The notes below the pieces were generated by a model. It did no database searches and had not been told where the DNA came from. It worked only from the letters and a program-made list of their open reading frames with translations. A program made the translations under genes and the position numbers. From Atkinsonella hypoxylon (taxonomy: Eukaryota; Ascomycota; Sordariomycetes; Hypocreales; Clavicipitaceae): a DNA stretch of 64,000 bases. Below, piece after piece: positions 45,309 to 54,457 of this stretch (position 1 is the stretch's first letter; each line of letters starts with the position of its first letter). The stretch spans positions 62,001 through 126,000 of the forward strand of contig JFHB01000005.1 in assembly GCA_000729835.1 (NCBI GenBank), in the 5' to 3' direction.

Positions 45309-46517
45309 ATGATGCGCGTGCTAACTGTGGCGCTCACAGCTGCCACATGCCTGGTGGGCACGACAACAGCAGCAACATGCCAACGCCCGTATTCGATCCG
45401 CATGCTCGACAGCATCGTTGCTCGGAAACAGGGCCTTCAACAAGTCTCCAGCACGGCCACGGCCACGCTTGAAAGTGGCATCCTCGCCCAAGCCATCCAG
45501 GATGTCATTGCGCAACATCCACAATCCAAAGAAAAATACGCCCAGTACTTGTCCGATCTCCTTGACGATGCCTCGGCAAGCGGTCTCACCAACGCTACCT
45601 ATGCAGCCACACGTCCGCTGGACCGGTTTTCTCTCGCCACAGCTATTCAGACTGCCGTCGACTCAAACGTGGCACCTGTCACTCCTCGGTCTTTAGAGGC
45701 CCACAATGCCATTAATGCTTCGTTGGCCCTTCAGAAGAAAAATCCAGATGGAGGTTTCTGGTACTATGTATATCCTGAATGGAGCTACCTGGACGGCATG
45801 TTCTCTGTTTTGCCATTCATGGCAGCTCAGGAGAAAGTGGATTATCAAGTCATGATGCTCCAGATCAATCTGCTTAGGAAACACTGCACGCAGACGAACA
45901 CATCGCTCCTCGTCCATGGATACGACTGGTCGCGCAAGGCAGTTTGGGCGAACAAGGAGACCGGCGCTAGCCCTTACGTCTGGGGCCGCTCTCTGGGCTG
46001 GTTCATTACCGGCCTGGTCCAGACCTGGGACCGACTATCATGTAGCAAGGTCCAGATGGAAGACCAGAGGGGAGACCTGCTGCAGCTGTGTGGACTCATT
46101 CGAAACCTCACTTCTCAAGTCTTTCCTGCCTTGGTTGACTATGCCGATCCAGAGGCCGGAGCATGGTGGCAGCTTGTGACGTTCCCCGGCCAGCACGGCA
46201 ACTACCTCGAGAGCTCAAGCACGGCGCTCTTCACATTTTCTATCTTGAAAGCTTTTCGAATCGGACTCATCCGTGGCGACGTACCGGACTATAAAGGCAT
46301 CGCGACGAAAGCGTACGACTACACGATCCATAATTTCGTTACTGACGCCGGCAATGGTACAATTGGATTCGACAAGACTGTTGCTATGTGTAGCCTGAAT
46401 TCTACGGCTTCATATCAGTATTATACAAAGCAGCCGCTGCTGCCGGATAGTCTTCTTGGAGAATCCGCATTCATATTGGCTTCCTTGGAGATGGAGCGAA
46501 TAAAACATGACCTTTGA
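45309..46517 (+). CDS. Secreted glycoside hydrolase family 105 (unsaturated rhamnogalacturonyl hydrolase-like)
   Basis: Secreted (alpha/alpha)6-barrel enzyme resembling GH105, which removes unsaturated galacturonic acid from oligosaccharides left by pectate and rhamnogalacturonan lyases. Single exon; starting at the ATG pair 45309/45312 gives about 402 residues with signal peptide VLTVALTAATCLVGTTTAA. An in-frame ATG at 45237 would place 24 residues before the signal and is less likely. Family features: NPDGGFWYYVYPEWSYLDGMFSVLPFM, with the Asp in YLDGM a candidate catalytic acid; ASPYVWGRSLGWF; GAWWQLV; HGNYLESSSTALFTFSILKA; and a C-terminal LGESAFILASLEMER. Around seven N-glycosylation sequons occur. 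The activity is inferred from family; fungal GH105 members also include ulvan and heparin-type hydrolases. Confidence 0.88.
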   Translation: MMRVLTVALTAATCLVGTTTAATCQRPYSIRMLDSIVARKQGLQQVSSTATATLESGILAQAIQDVIAQHPQSKEKYAQYLSDLLDDASASGLTNATYAATRPLDRFSLATAIQTAVDSNVAPVTPRSLEAHNAINASLALQKKNPDGGFWYYVYPEWSYLDGMFSVLPFMAAQEKVDYQVMMLQINLLRKHCTQTNTSLLVHGYDWSRKAVWANKETGASPYVWGRSLGWFITGLVQTWDRLSCSKVQMEDQRGDLLQLCGLIRNLTSQVFPALVDYADPEAGAWWQLVTFPGQHGNYLESSSTALFTFSILKAFRIGLIRGDVPDYKGIATKAYDYTIHNFVTDAGNGTIGFDKTVAMCSLNSTASYQYYTKQPLLPDSLLGESAFILASLEMERIKHDL

Positions 46518-47075
46518 GGGGGGCAAAAATAACAACTGTGTTCCTTCAAGAGTTTGTGGCTTCTGTAGATATCATAGATCCGATCTCAACGAGAATGCTC
46601 ATGCAAGCTAAGAATCATTATGGTGCACCGTGCGCGATCGCTGGCATTTATTTCGACATGACAACAGATGGCTCTTTTCTGCTGCTTTGCAGAGTACTCG
46701 AATCAATTATCTTCTCATATGAGGAATGGTCCTTGTCCGTCTGCAAATTGCCAGGGCTGCTGGACCTCACAGAAGTGAGTCACAATAGCGGATATTATGT
46801 AGCCACGGCAAACAGGTCGTGAGGCGCATCTCTGCGTCTGAAATCATTGATAGGATGCTAATCATCCTGCACCTTGTCATTTAGTTGCGAGCAAATAATC
46901 AGCACAGACAGAGCATTTGTGATGCTGGAAAATGCCGACGGCGCGCCGATAAGCAATTGACGCCTCGTTTCTCGAAGCGCTCCGCTCCAGACTGTCCATG
47001 ACAGATGGTGCCAACAATGAATGGACCCCGTAACGCTCAACTTGTATTTTGCCGGCCGGCGACGATTCCGATATT
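46518..47075. other. Intergenic between convergent genes
   Basis: 3' flanks of the GH105 and HMCES-like genes. A 102-codon frame overlapping the GH105 stop shows no family resemblance. Confidence 0.4.
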
Positions 47076-48422
47076 TCAGGCTGAGTTGCCAAAAAAGCTT
47101 GTGATCTTTTGCGATCCCGGAGCTTTCGACTTCCTTGGGCTCTTATACTCATTCCTGGTTGAACTGATCTTGCCCTTTTCCGGAACAACCTTCTTAGGTG
47201 GCAGACTAGCAGCAACTGTCGGCGGAACTTTACGCTTTCCCTGCGATGTTACATCATCTGATTGCTTAGCACGGGCATGTGATCCCTTGCGCGACTCTTC
47301 CGTGTTTGCTTCAGGTCCTTTCTCAGTCATAAAGCTCCCCTTCGTGGGCTGGACCTCTTTTGCCTCATTCTTCTCTTTGGCGTTAGAGAAGAAGTTGGCA
47401 ATGTTGGATTTATTCTCTTTGCTGTCCAGAGGGACGATGAACGAAGGCGAGCTATTGCCGACTTTGCCCACGTCCTTGCTAACAGGATACACCTCTAGCT
47501 CACCGTCAAATGGTTTCAGCAGGGACTGCAGCTCACGCGACCACTCATTACGCCCGGGATCCAGCCAATGCTTCATCTTGTCTGAGCCTGGGTCAAAAAT
47601 GACGGGCATGCGGTCGTGCAGGAACTTGAGCTGCTTGTTTGAATCAGTGGTGATAATAGTGTAAGTGTAAAGTTTTTCATGTGAGCCTATGAAACAAGTC
47701 AGCGAATATCATACGCGATGAAGGATTAGGAAAAAAAAAAAAGAAAAAGAAAAAGACATATTGGTAACGCGCCTTCATACTGAACGCAGTCCCATAGTCC
47801 GGCGAAGCACATGAGGCGACCGTCCTTTCTCTTGACAAAGTGAGGGAGTTTGTTTTTTGGTCCGATCGTGAGCCACTCGAAGAAGCCTTGTGCAATTACG
47901 ACACAGCGCTTCTTGCTCTTCATGGAGGCCCACATTCCGCCTGGTGTGCTAAGCGAGTCGTCGCGACAGTTGATGGTTCTCATGAGAGTTTGATAGTCGG
48001 GGTTTCTCTTGGTCCAGAATGGCACGAGTCCCCATTTCATGGTCTGCAGCTTGTACTTCACTTTACCATTGCCGATATCCTCTGTGTCGATCTTCCGCTC
48101 CTCCAAATTCCCACCAGCAGCATCTTCCGCCTCCTGGCGAACAGGGGGCCGAGGACCGGCGCCCCAGTCGGGCGTGTCAACTCTATAGACGACACCGTGA
48201 TACCCTGGCGCGAAGTTGTAGGATTGCCGTGGTGCATCCGGGGCATCGTCATCTACAGAGTAGTCCACTGACATGTTGTCTTCTTGCAGCATTTGCCGTA
48301 TTTGTGAGGCACGCTGGAGTGAGCATCGTCAGTGACGCGAACAGCAGGGCGGACAGTGGGAGTGACGCGGGAGTCGACAGGGCAGGACGACTTACGAGAG
48401 CCAGAGCATATCGACCACACAT
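47076..48422 (-). CDS. HMCES/YedK-type SRAP domain protein
   Basis: SRAP-domain protein that covalently captures abasic sites in single-stranded DNA through its Cys2, protecting replication forks (human HMCES, E. coli YedK). Exons 48396-48422, 47773-48313 and 47076-47686 give 392 residues. Start MCGRYALAL supplies catalytic Cys2. The other active-site residues are visible: Asn in SYNFAPGYHG, MKWGLVPFW, Glu in AQGFFEW, FAGLWDC and His in LHDRMPVI. About 150 disordered Lys/Ser-rich residues follow, ending SQKITSFFGNSA, which resembles a PCNA-interacting (PIP-like) box. The intron between exons 2 and 3 appears to start with GC rather than GT (GAAG|GCGCGT...TAG); this junction gives the conserved QYEGSHEKLYTYTIITT. 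The intron also carries an A/T homopolymer run. Confidence 0.92.
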
Positions 48423-48796
48423 CTTGGGCTTCCTGAGCAGGATCAAACCGACGGTAATCAAAAGAATGGCTTAATCAAATTGGTTGTTGAATTGATTGAA
48501 GGCCAGGTGTGGCTGAGAGCTAGAGAGTTGATGGAGCTGGTGCGTCACATGTGCGTCACGACGGCTGGATTGCCGTTACTTGATGCTGAGCGGACGGCAC
48601 AGTGGGCGCGCTGCGCGGCTTTGCCGGCCCCTGTGTATCTGTTACTGGGCCCGAGGCGGCGGAGGCAGGTACAACCCACTGAGCAGCGGCAGGACTTTAG
48701 CTGATATTGCACGATTTTGGAATGTCACACCGCTTGCTCCCCACACATTCATTCGGCAGCCACCCACGCTCAACCTCAACATACATCTCATTCAAG

Positions 48797-50081
48797 ATGC
48801 CCCCGACACTCGTCCTCATCCGCCACGCCCAAGCCGCCCACAACACGGAAAATAAGTGCTCCCGCCCATCGCAGTCTCACAATATCAGCTAACTTTTCCC
48901 AACAAGACTACAGCTTGCATGACCCGAGCCTCACTCCCCTCGGCGAGTCACAATGCCACGCGCTCCGGGAGTCGCTCCTCCAGCGATTCGGCAAGGTGCC
49001 CGTGCAGAATATCGCCGTGATAGTGAGCCCGATGCTTCGCACTCTGCAGACGGCCACTCTGGCGCTCGACTGGTTGATAGAGAAGGGAGTCAAGTTTGAA
49101 GCGAGTGCCGATTGGCAAGGTAGGTCATGGCCTGGAAGCCGTTCCGTGCTCCAAGGCCCTCTTTTGATTGCAATTTACCATGTGAACACCATTAAAAGGC
49201 TTTCTATTTTATGTCCAGCCATCTTGGGCTTCACTGCTTATCGTCTGTTTAGCCTTGCCTTGCCTCACGTGGTTTCTTGTCCCTTACTCCTACACAATGC
49301 ATACTCACTCTTCGTTGCTTCTCAGCCGCTACTCACTAAGGGCTCCCTTAGACCTTCATGACTCATAGTTATTCATGTTTCAAGCTTGCTCAACCTCACT
49401 GTCTGTCCTTAATTTACTCTTCCTAGATTGCCATCTTAGCCCCTCTAATCAACCGTGGTATATGGAGAACTTCCAAGTTACATGATACCTCTTGCGACGC
49501 CCATCTTCCCTTCATACCCAGGCTCTATTCATTCACAATCTATATATAACCCTTCTCCTTCCGCACTAGGCTCTACAATTCCCCCAAATCTCATATACAA
49601 TCCTTCTCCTCTCACCCTGCAAGTCGCAAGAATCATCTCAGCTAAACTGAATCCTCCTATGACAGAAAACTCCTCCAAACCATGCGACACCGGCTCTCTG
49701 CCTTCCCTTCTTCCCCCCTTCCCCCACGTCACGTTCGCCCTCGATCCCATCTGGCCCGACAAGACCTCCCCCTCAGCCCATCGATACCACCACACTCGTC
49801 GCGCCATCATCGAGCGCGGCCGCCTGTGCCTGGAGCATCTCTATCAGCGACCCGAGAAACTCATCTTCGTGGTTTCCCACTCTGGGTTCCTGAGGGTAGG
49901 CGTCACAGGGTGGTGGTTCATGAACAGCGATTATCGCGTCTTTGATTTCGAGGATGGCCTGCAAGGTGGTAGACGGGTTATACGACAGGATAGTAGCACG
50001 GTCGAAGGCGGACTGGGACTATCTTGGACAGAGACTGTGCCGTTGGGACATGATCTACCCGAACAAGAAGACGCAAACTAA
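48797..50081 (+). CDS. Histidine phosphatase (phosphoglycerate mutase-like) protein
   Basis: Member of the histidine phosphatase superfamily, soluble fungal phosphoglycerate-mutase-like branch; substrate unknown. Exons 48797-48855, 48914-49119 and 49666-50081 give 226 residues. The phospho-acceptor motif is LVLIRHAQAAHNT (His near residue 10). DPSLTPLGESQC, SPMLRTLQTA (second Arg) and the C-terminal FVVSHSGFLR (second catalytic His) complete the active site, and WWF then VFDFEDG closes the fold. The second intron is 546 bases, unusually long for this genome, where most introns are 50-150. Splicing it joins SADWQ to ENSSKPCDTG, as expected for the family. Three bases of other frames inside the intron are open but not conserved. 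The gene is followed after 75 bases by a transposon remnant. Confidence 0.88.
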
Positions 50082-50158
50082 GAAAAGTCTTTGCTAATAG
50101 ATCTACAGGATGTGCTCCGAGAACACGGACTCTACATACCAAAGACGGGAGAAAGAGC

Positions 50159-50470
50159 TTAAGAGTGGTGGTACCTGTGTAGTGTTTATGAGCTCGATCT
50201 TCTTGCTTTAACCTTTTGCTGCAGTTCTAACGTGCCATCTTTACATTATATAGGTTAAGCAGTATAGACTAAAAGAGAGAATTACTAAGGGCTATACTAA
50301 ATCTCTTTTAATTACTAAATATTTACAGCTTCAATATTAAAGCGTTCCTCAAAGATTCTATATATACTATAAAAAGAGAGGCATTCTTAACTGCTAAAGA
50401 AAAGGTAAACCTAGAGCTAGCTACTTAGCTCCATTAGAAAGGCATTATAACAACCCCAGGCAGGCTGTTC
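50159..50470. repeat. Left arm of a ~310-bp inverted repeat
   Basis: Starts TTAAGAGTGG and ends AACAACCCCAGGCAGGCTG. Its reverse complement aligns over its whole length with 50939-51242, by eye at roughly 80% identity with small gaps. AT-rich, no coding capacity. Together with the right arm it brackets a copia reverse-transcriptase fragment. Confidence 0.88.
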
Positions 50471-50938
50471 AAGCAGTCAGACTAAGCAGAACTTGATGCT
50501 TCTCAAGCCCGCAACGTCTTTAGATTTGTGCACTTTGATCCAGCTACGCAATCAACAATGTATCTTTACACCTCGTACAGTCCGCGAAATCAAAGGGAAG
50601 GGCACAGAAGCACCCTATGAGAAATCAAGGCTCGTGATCCAAGGCCACAACGATGAAGGGAAGCAGCTAATATTGATCTAATCCCCAACAGTTCAGCAGG
50701 CAAGCCAACGGCTCATTGTGGCATCAGCACTATCGCTCTTTCAAAAAGGCCTGTTCCTTTGGATCCATGATACCACACAAGCCTACGTGCAATCCACTAC
50801 ACGGCTTGATAGATGAATTGTTGCAGCTGCCAAAGGAGATAGAGCATAAGTTTCCCTCGAGCAATCGCTGCCTTCAGAGGCCTGTCTCGTCGTCGAGGTC
50901 TTGTGAGGCCCTTGTCAGGCGCCGGCTTGGTCTGACTG
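50471..50938 (+). mobile_element. Degenerate Ty1/copia reverse transcriptase fragment
   Basis: Plus-strand translation gives TPRTVREIKGKGTEA, YEKSRLVIQGHNDEGKQ, SPTVQQASQRLIVASALSL, FLWIHDTTQAYVQSTTRLDR and, in shifted frame, LPKEIEHKFPS. These are the start and core of the RVT_2 domain of copia retrotransposons. Several stops and frame changes interrupt it, so it is inactive. Retroelement of a fungus, not of an animal or crop virus. Confidence 0.85.
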
Positions 50939-51242
50939 CTCGAACGGCTGCCTGGGGTTGTTATCATGCCATTCTAGCGGAGCTAAGTAGCTTGCTCTAG
51001 GCCTGCCTTTTCTCTAGTAGTTAAGAAGGTCCCTTTTATTATAGTATATAGGATCCTTAAGGAACTCTTTAATATGAAAGCTATAGATATTTGGTATAGT
51101 TATTAAGGTACTACCTTTAGTAATATCTTCTTTTATAGTCTATGCTGCTTAACCTAATATAAAGATAGTATATTAGAACTGCAGCAAAAGGGTTGAAGCA
51201 AGCAGATCGAGCTTATAAACACTGTACAGAAACCACTCTTAA
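50939..51242. repeat. Right arm of a ~310-bp inverted repeat
   Basis: Inverted partner of 50159-50470. It starts with CTGCCTGGGGTTGTTATCATGCC and ends CCACTCTTAA. It separates two parts of the copia remnant. Confidence 0.88.
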
Positions 51243-51440
51243 TAAGTCAGAAGTATGTGGAACCACGAGCTCGAGGGGCATACATCGCGACAGTCTGCCT
51301 CCCAGAGGCATCATACGACCTATCGGTTGCAGCACAGACGAAGACCATCACGATCAATGATGTGAATAGATTGAACAAGCGCCTCAAGTGGCAAATCGAG
51401 CATCAAGAACGAGGGCTTTGTTACATTCCACTGTTTATTT
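51243..51440 (+). mobile_element. Degenerate copia fragment, downstream part
   Basis: Translation in the frame of 51257 gives RARGAYIATVCLPEASYDLSVAAQT, then NRLNKRLKWQIEHQERGL and YIPL. These correspond to the region between the reverse transcriptase and RNase H of fungal copia elements. The ~200 residues that should lie between this and the 50471-50938 fragment are missing; the right repeat arm occupies that place. Confidence 0.8.
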
Positions 51441-51494
51441 ATTATACAGGGGCATTTAGATCGGTTTCTTCAAATGTCAGGAACGGGAAACATA

Positions 51495-53705
51495 TTATTT
51501 AGACAAGAAACTTTGGAATGCCTCCTGGTCAATGACCACGTTTCCCACAGCCCGTAGCCTCTTACGTCCCTCCTTTTGCTTCTCCAAGAGTTTTCTGCGA
51601 CGCGTAATGTCACTTGCATGCAGCTTAGCCAGCACGTCTTTGCGAAACGGCTTGATTGTTTCGCGGGCAATAATCTTGTTGCCCACCGCAGCTTGGATGA
51701 CGACCTCTATGGGAAGTGGTTAGCGCGCTGTTTCGGTCACGGAGAGAGAGATATGGACAAGACGACGAACCGAACATCTGGCGATCGACGTGCTGCTTGA
51801 ACTTGGTGACCCATTGACGCCCGACACGCTCGGCCTGTGACCCATGGACTACACGACAGATTGCATCGACGGGCTGCTTGTTCACCAGGAGCTGGATCTT
51901 GCAGAGCTTGCTTTCGCGCCATCCCGCATCTTCATAGTCGAGAGTAGCATATCCCTTGCTGCCATCGCCGTTCAGTCAGCGAAGAGAATTGACCATTGAG
52001 GAATGCAGAAAGAAAAAAATACGCACGTTGCGCCTTTGAGTTTGCCAAAGAAGTCCTCCACCAGTTGCGCAGATGGGATGTCATACACAAGGATCACTTG
52101 GGTGCCATGGAAGAATTCCAGGCTCTTCTGCTCGCCTCTATTCGCTTCGCAGAGCTCTATCACGCGGCCGAGGTACTCCTGTGGAAGGGTTAGAGTCGCC
52201 TTTACGTACGGCTCAAGGGTCTGTGCCATGCGAATCCGGTGGTCGGTCGCGTCTGGGAACAAGGCCGGGTTCTGGATGACTTCTGAGGATCCATCGGGCC
52301 ATATAACCTTGGTAGGCACAGTCGGCTCTGTGATGATGATGCTTCGACCGTGCTCCTGCTTCAAACGATCTTGAAATACCGAGCAATGCAGACTACCCAG
52401 GAAACCTAGACGCCAGCCCGAGCCGAGAGCTTCGGAAAAGTCCTTTTGCAGGGTGACGCTGCGATCGTTCAACACCAGCTGGTTGATGCTGTCGGCCAAT
52501 CTTGTGTAATCACCCTGATCCGTGGGGAACGCCGCCACAAATACCATGGGCTTGGGCTCCTCGAAGCCAGGACAAGGCTCGACGGCATCTTCGTGACCAA
52601 CTGTTGTGAAGGTGTCTCCCAATTTCGCATCCTGAATCTTCTTCATCCCTGGATTGAAGTAGACATATCCGACTTGTCCAGCACGGAGGACCTTTTGAGG
52701 GGTCGCGTCCGGATACTGAATGCCAACCTGTCCGACAGTATACTTCATCCCAGTGCCCAGCGAGACGACATTATCCCCCGCACGTATTGTCCCGTCAAAC
52801 AGCCTAACGAGGAGTACCACGCCTCTGAAGTTATCGTACCATGAGTCAACGAGTAGAAATTTCAACGGCTTGTTCTCATCTCCAACTGGATGGGGGATTC
52901 TCTCCACGACCGCAGGCAACACATCCGGAACACCCTTGCCCGTCTTTGCGCTCACAAGGATGGCATCTTTAGGATCCAATTCAAACGTGGATTCCATTTG
53001 GTCTAGGACACGAGGCACGTCTGCAGAGGGCATATCGATTTTGTTAATGACGGGAACGAGGGCCAGATCTTGCGCAAAAGCGAGGTGAAAATTTGACACA
53101 GTTTGGGCTTGTATTCCTTGGCTAGCATCGATAAGCAGGAGTGCACCTCCACAACTAGCATACGATCGAGTGACTTCGGCGCGAAAATCAACGTGACCTG
53201 GTGTATCGACTAGGTGTATCAGATAGTCCTCGCCTCGATGAACAAAGAGCATCGTGCATGTCTGCGCCTTGACCGTGATGCCGCGCTCGCGCTCGACGTC
53301 CAATTTGTCCTGTCATCGGACCAAGTTAGCCTTCCCTTCCACAAAAATCAAGCACCTCGTCACGTCACTCCCTCAACATGGCGCATCCTGTGTAGTACAG
53401 TGTTGGGTATGGCGCACCAAAATCTGTTTGTTCGCATCGCTTGCTGAGATGGTACCCGTGTGCTCCAACAAGCGATCACTTAACGTGCTCTTGCCATGAT
53501 CGATATGCGCCACAATGCAGAAATTTCTGTATCGCTCAATGGGGATGGCGTTGATGCGAGCTTCAAGCTCGGCGGGCGGTGGCTTCGCCGTACATGCAGA
53601 TGCAAATGTGCGACGACATGCGAGATGCTGCTGAAAGAACGCCGACTTCCTCGGCAATTGCCATTGTCGAGTCCACGCTCTTGCAGCTCTCCCAACCAAC
53701 GTCAT
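51495..53705 (-). CDS. GUF1: Mitochondrial translation factor GUF1 (EF4/LepA family)
   Basis: Mitochondrial ribosome-associated GTPase, homologue of bacterial LepA/EF4, supporting translation fidelity under stress. Four exons: 53418-53705, about 52010-53309, 51771-51958 and 51495 to about 51705. An Arg-rich presequence (AARAWTRQWQLPRKSAFF) is followed by the G1 motif AHIDHGKSTL. The second exon carries VERERGITVKAQT, DTPGHVDF (G3) and NKIDMP (G4), the beta-barrel domain 2, EF-G-like domains and GSLHCSVFQDRL. Exons 3 and 4 encode KGYATLDYEDAGWRES and the LepA-specific C-terminus with GNKIIARETIKPFRKDVLAKLHASD and RRRKLLEKQKEGRKR. The joins T|KGYATLDY and F|EVVIQAAVGNK match the family. Total about 660 residues. 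An 8-bp tandem array lies about 120 bases upstream of the start. Confidence 0.95.
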
Positions 53706-53823
53706 CTATGTGTCTGGAGGAAGAAGCGCATTGGAAATGGACTTTTGAAGGAACTGCCGCAGTGATTGCAACGGTGATGTCGGGCGGTGATGGAATTTCA
53801 GGGTTTCGGGGATTGATTACCTA

Positions 53824-53875
53824 ACAACCCGACAACCCGACAACCCGACAACCCGACAGCCCGACAGCCCGACAG
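53824..53875. repeat. CAACCCGA 8-bp tandem repeat
   Basis: About six units of CAACCCGA/CAGCCCGA in a row, in the GUF1 5' flank. Seen directly; possibly length-variable. Confidence 0.88.
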
Positions 53876-54457
53876 AGTGACTCGGTCGCACGGCGCCGGG
53901 GGATCTAAGAGAGGAGGGATAATTCAATCAAAGCTTGCTTTCAACATGTTCTGAAAGGAAAATTAAGAAAAAGAAAAGCAAATTTTGGGTTGCAATTCGC
54001 ATATCGAAGGCGCTTTGCACGTGAGGTCGATGGGGGCACTGCAGAGGTTCATATATCGTGCCTGCCCGAGATATAGCATCATAGAGTCCCGCTCTGTTTT
54101 TGAGCGCTTGAAATAGGTAGCGATTCCGGTAGTCACTATATCCATAGACGCTAAAAAGGGTTCCTTCTTGAACAGGTACCACTGCATTACTCAGCAAAAC
54201 TTCAAGTGGTATCTGTCGGATATGCCCATTCATCATATGCACCTAACGCTACCAAAGGACAAGCAAGACAGCATCACCGTTGTGAAAATATCCGCCAGTC
54301 AAACCCCAGTGAAGTCGCCATTCCCCACAAGTGCAAATGGTAATTCAATACCTCCAAAGATGCAAATATCTTTCGTTCAATCGTTCTTAGGCGCTCACCC
54401 GCAGAAAGCTCTTAAAAAAGAGACTCTGTTTCAAGCGTGAAAAGTATTGACAGCATT
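53876..54457. other. Intergenic
   Basis: Between the GUF1 promoter and the 3' end of the MIT-domain gene. Overlapping short frames (for example 53928-54242 minus, 54168-54440 plus) have no recognisable domain. Confidence 0.4.
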
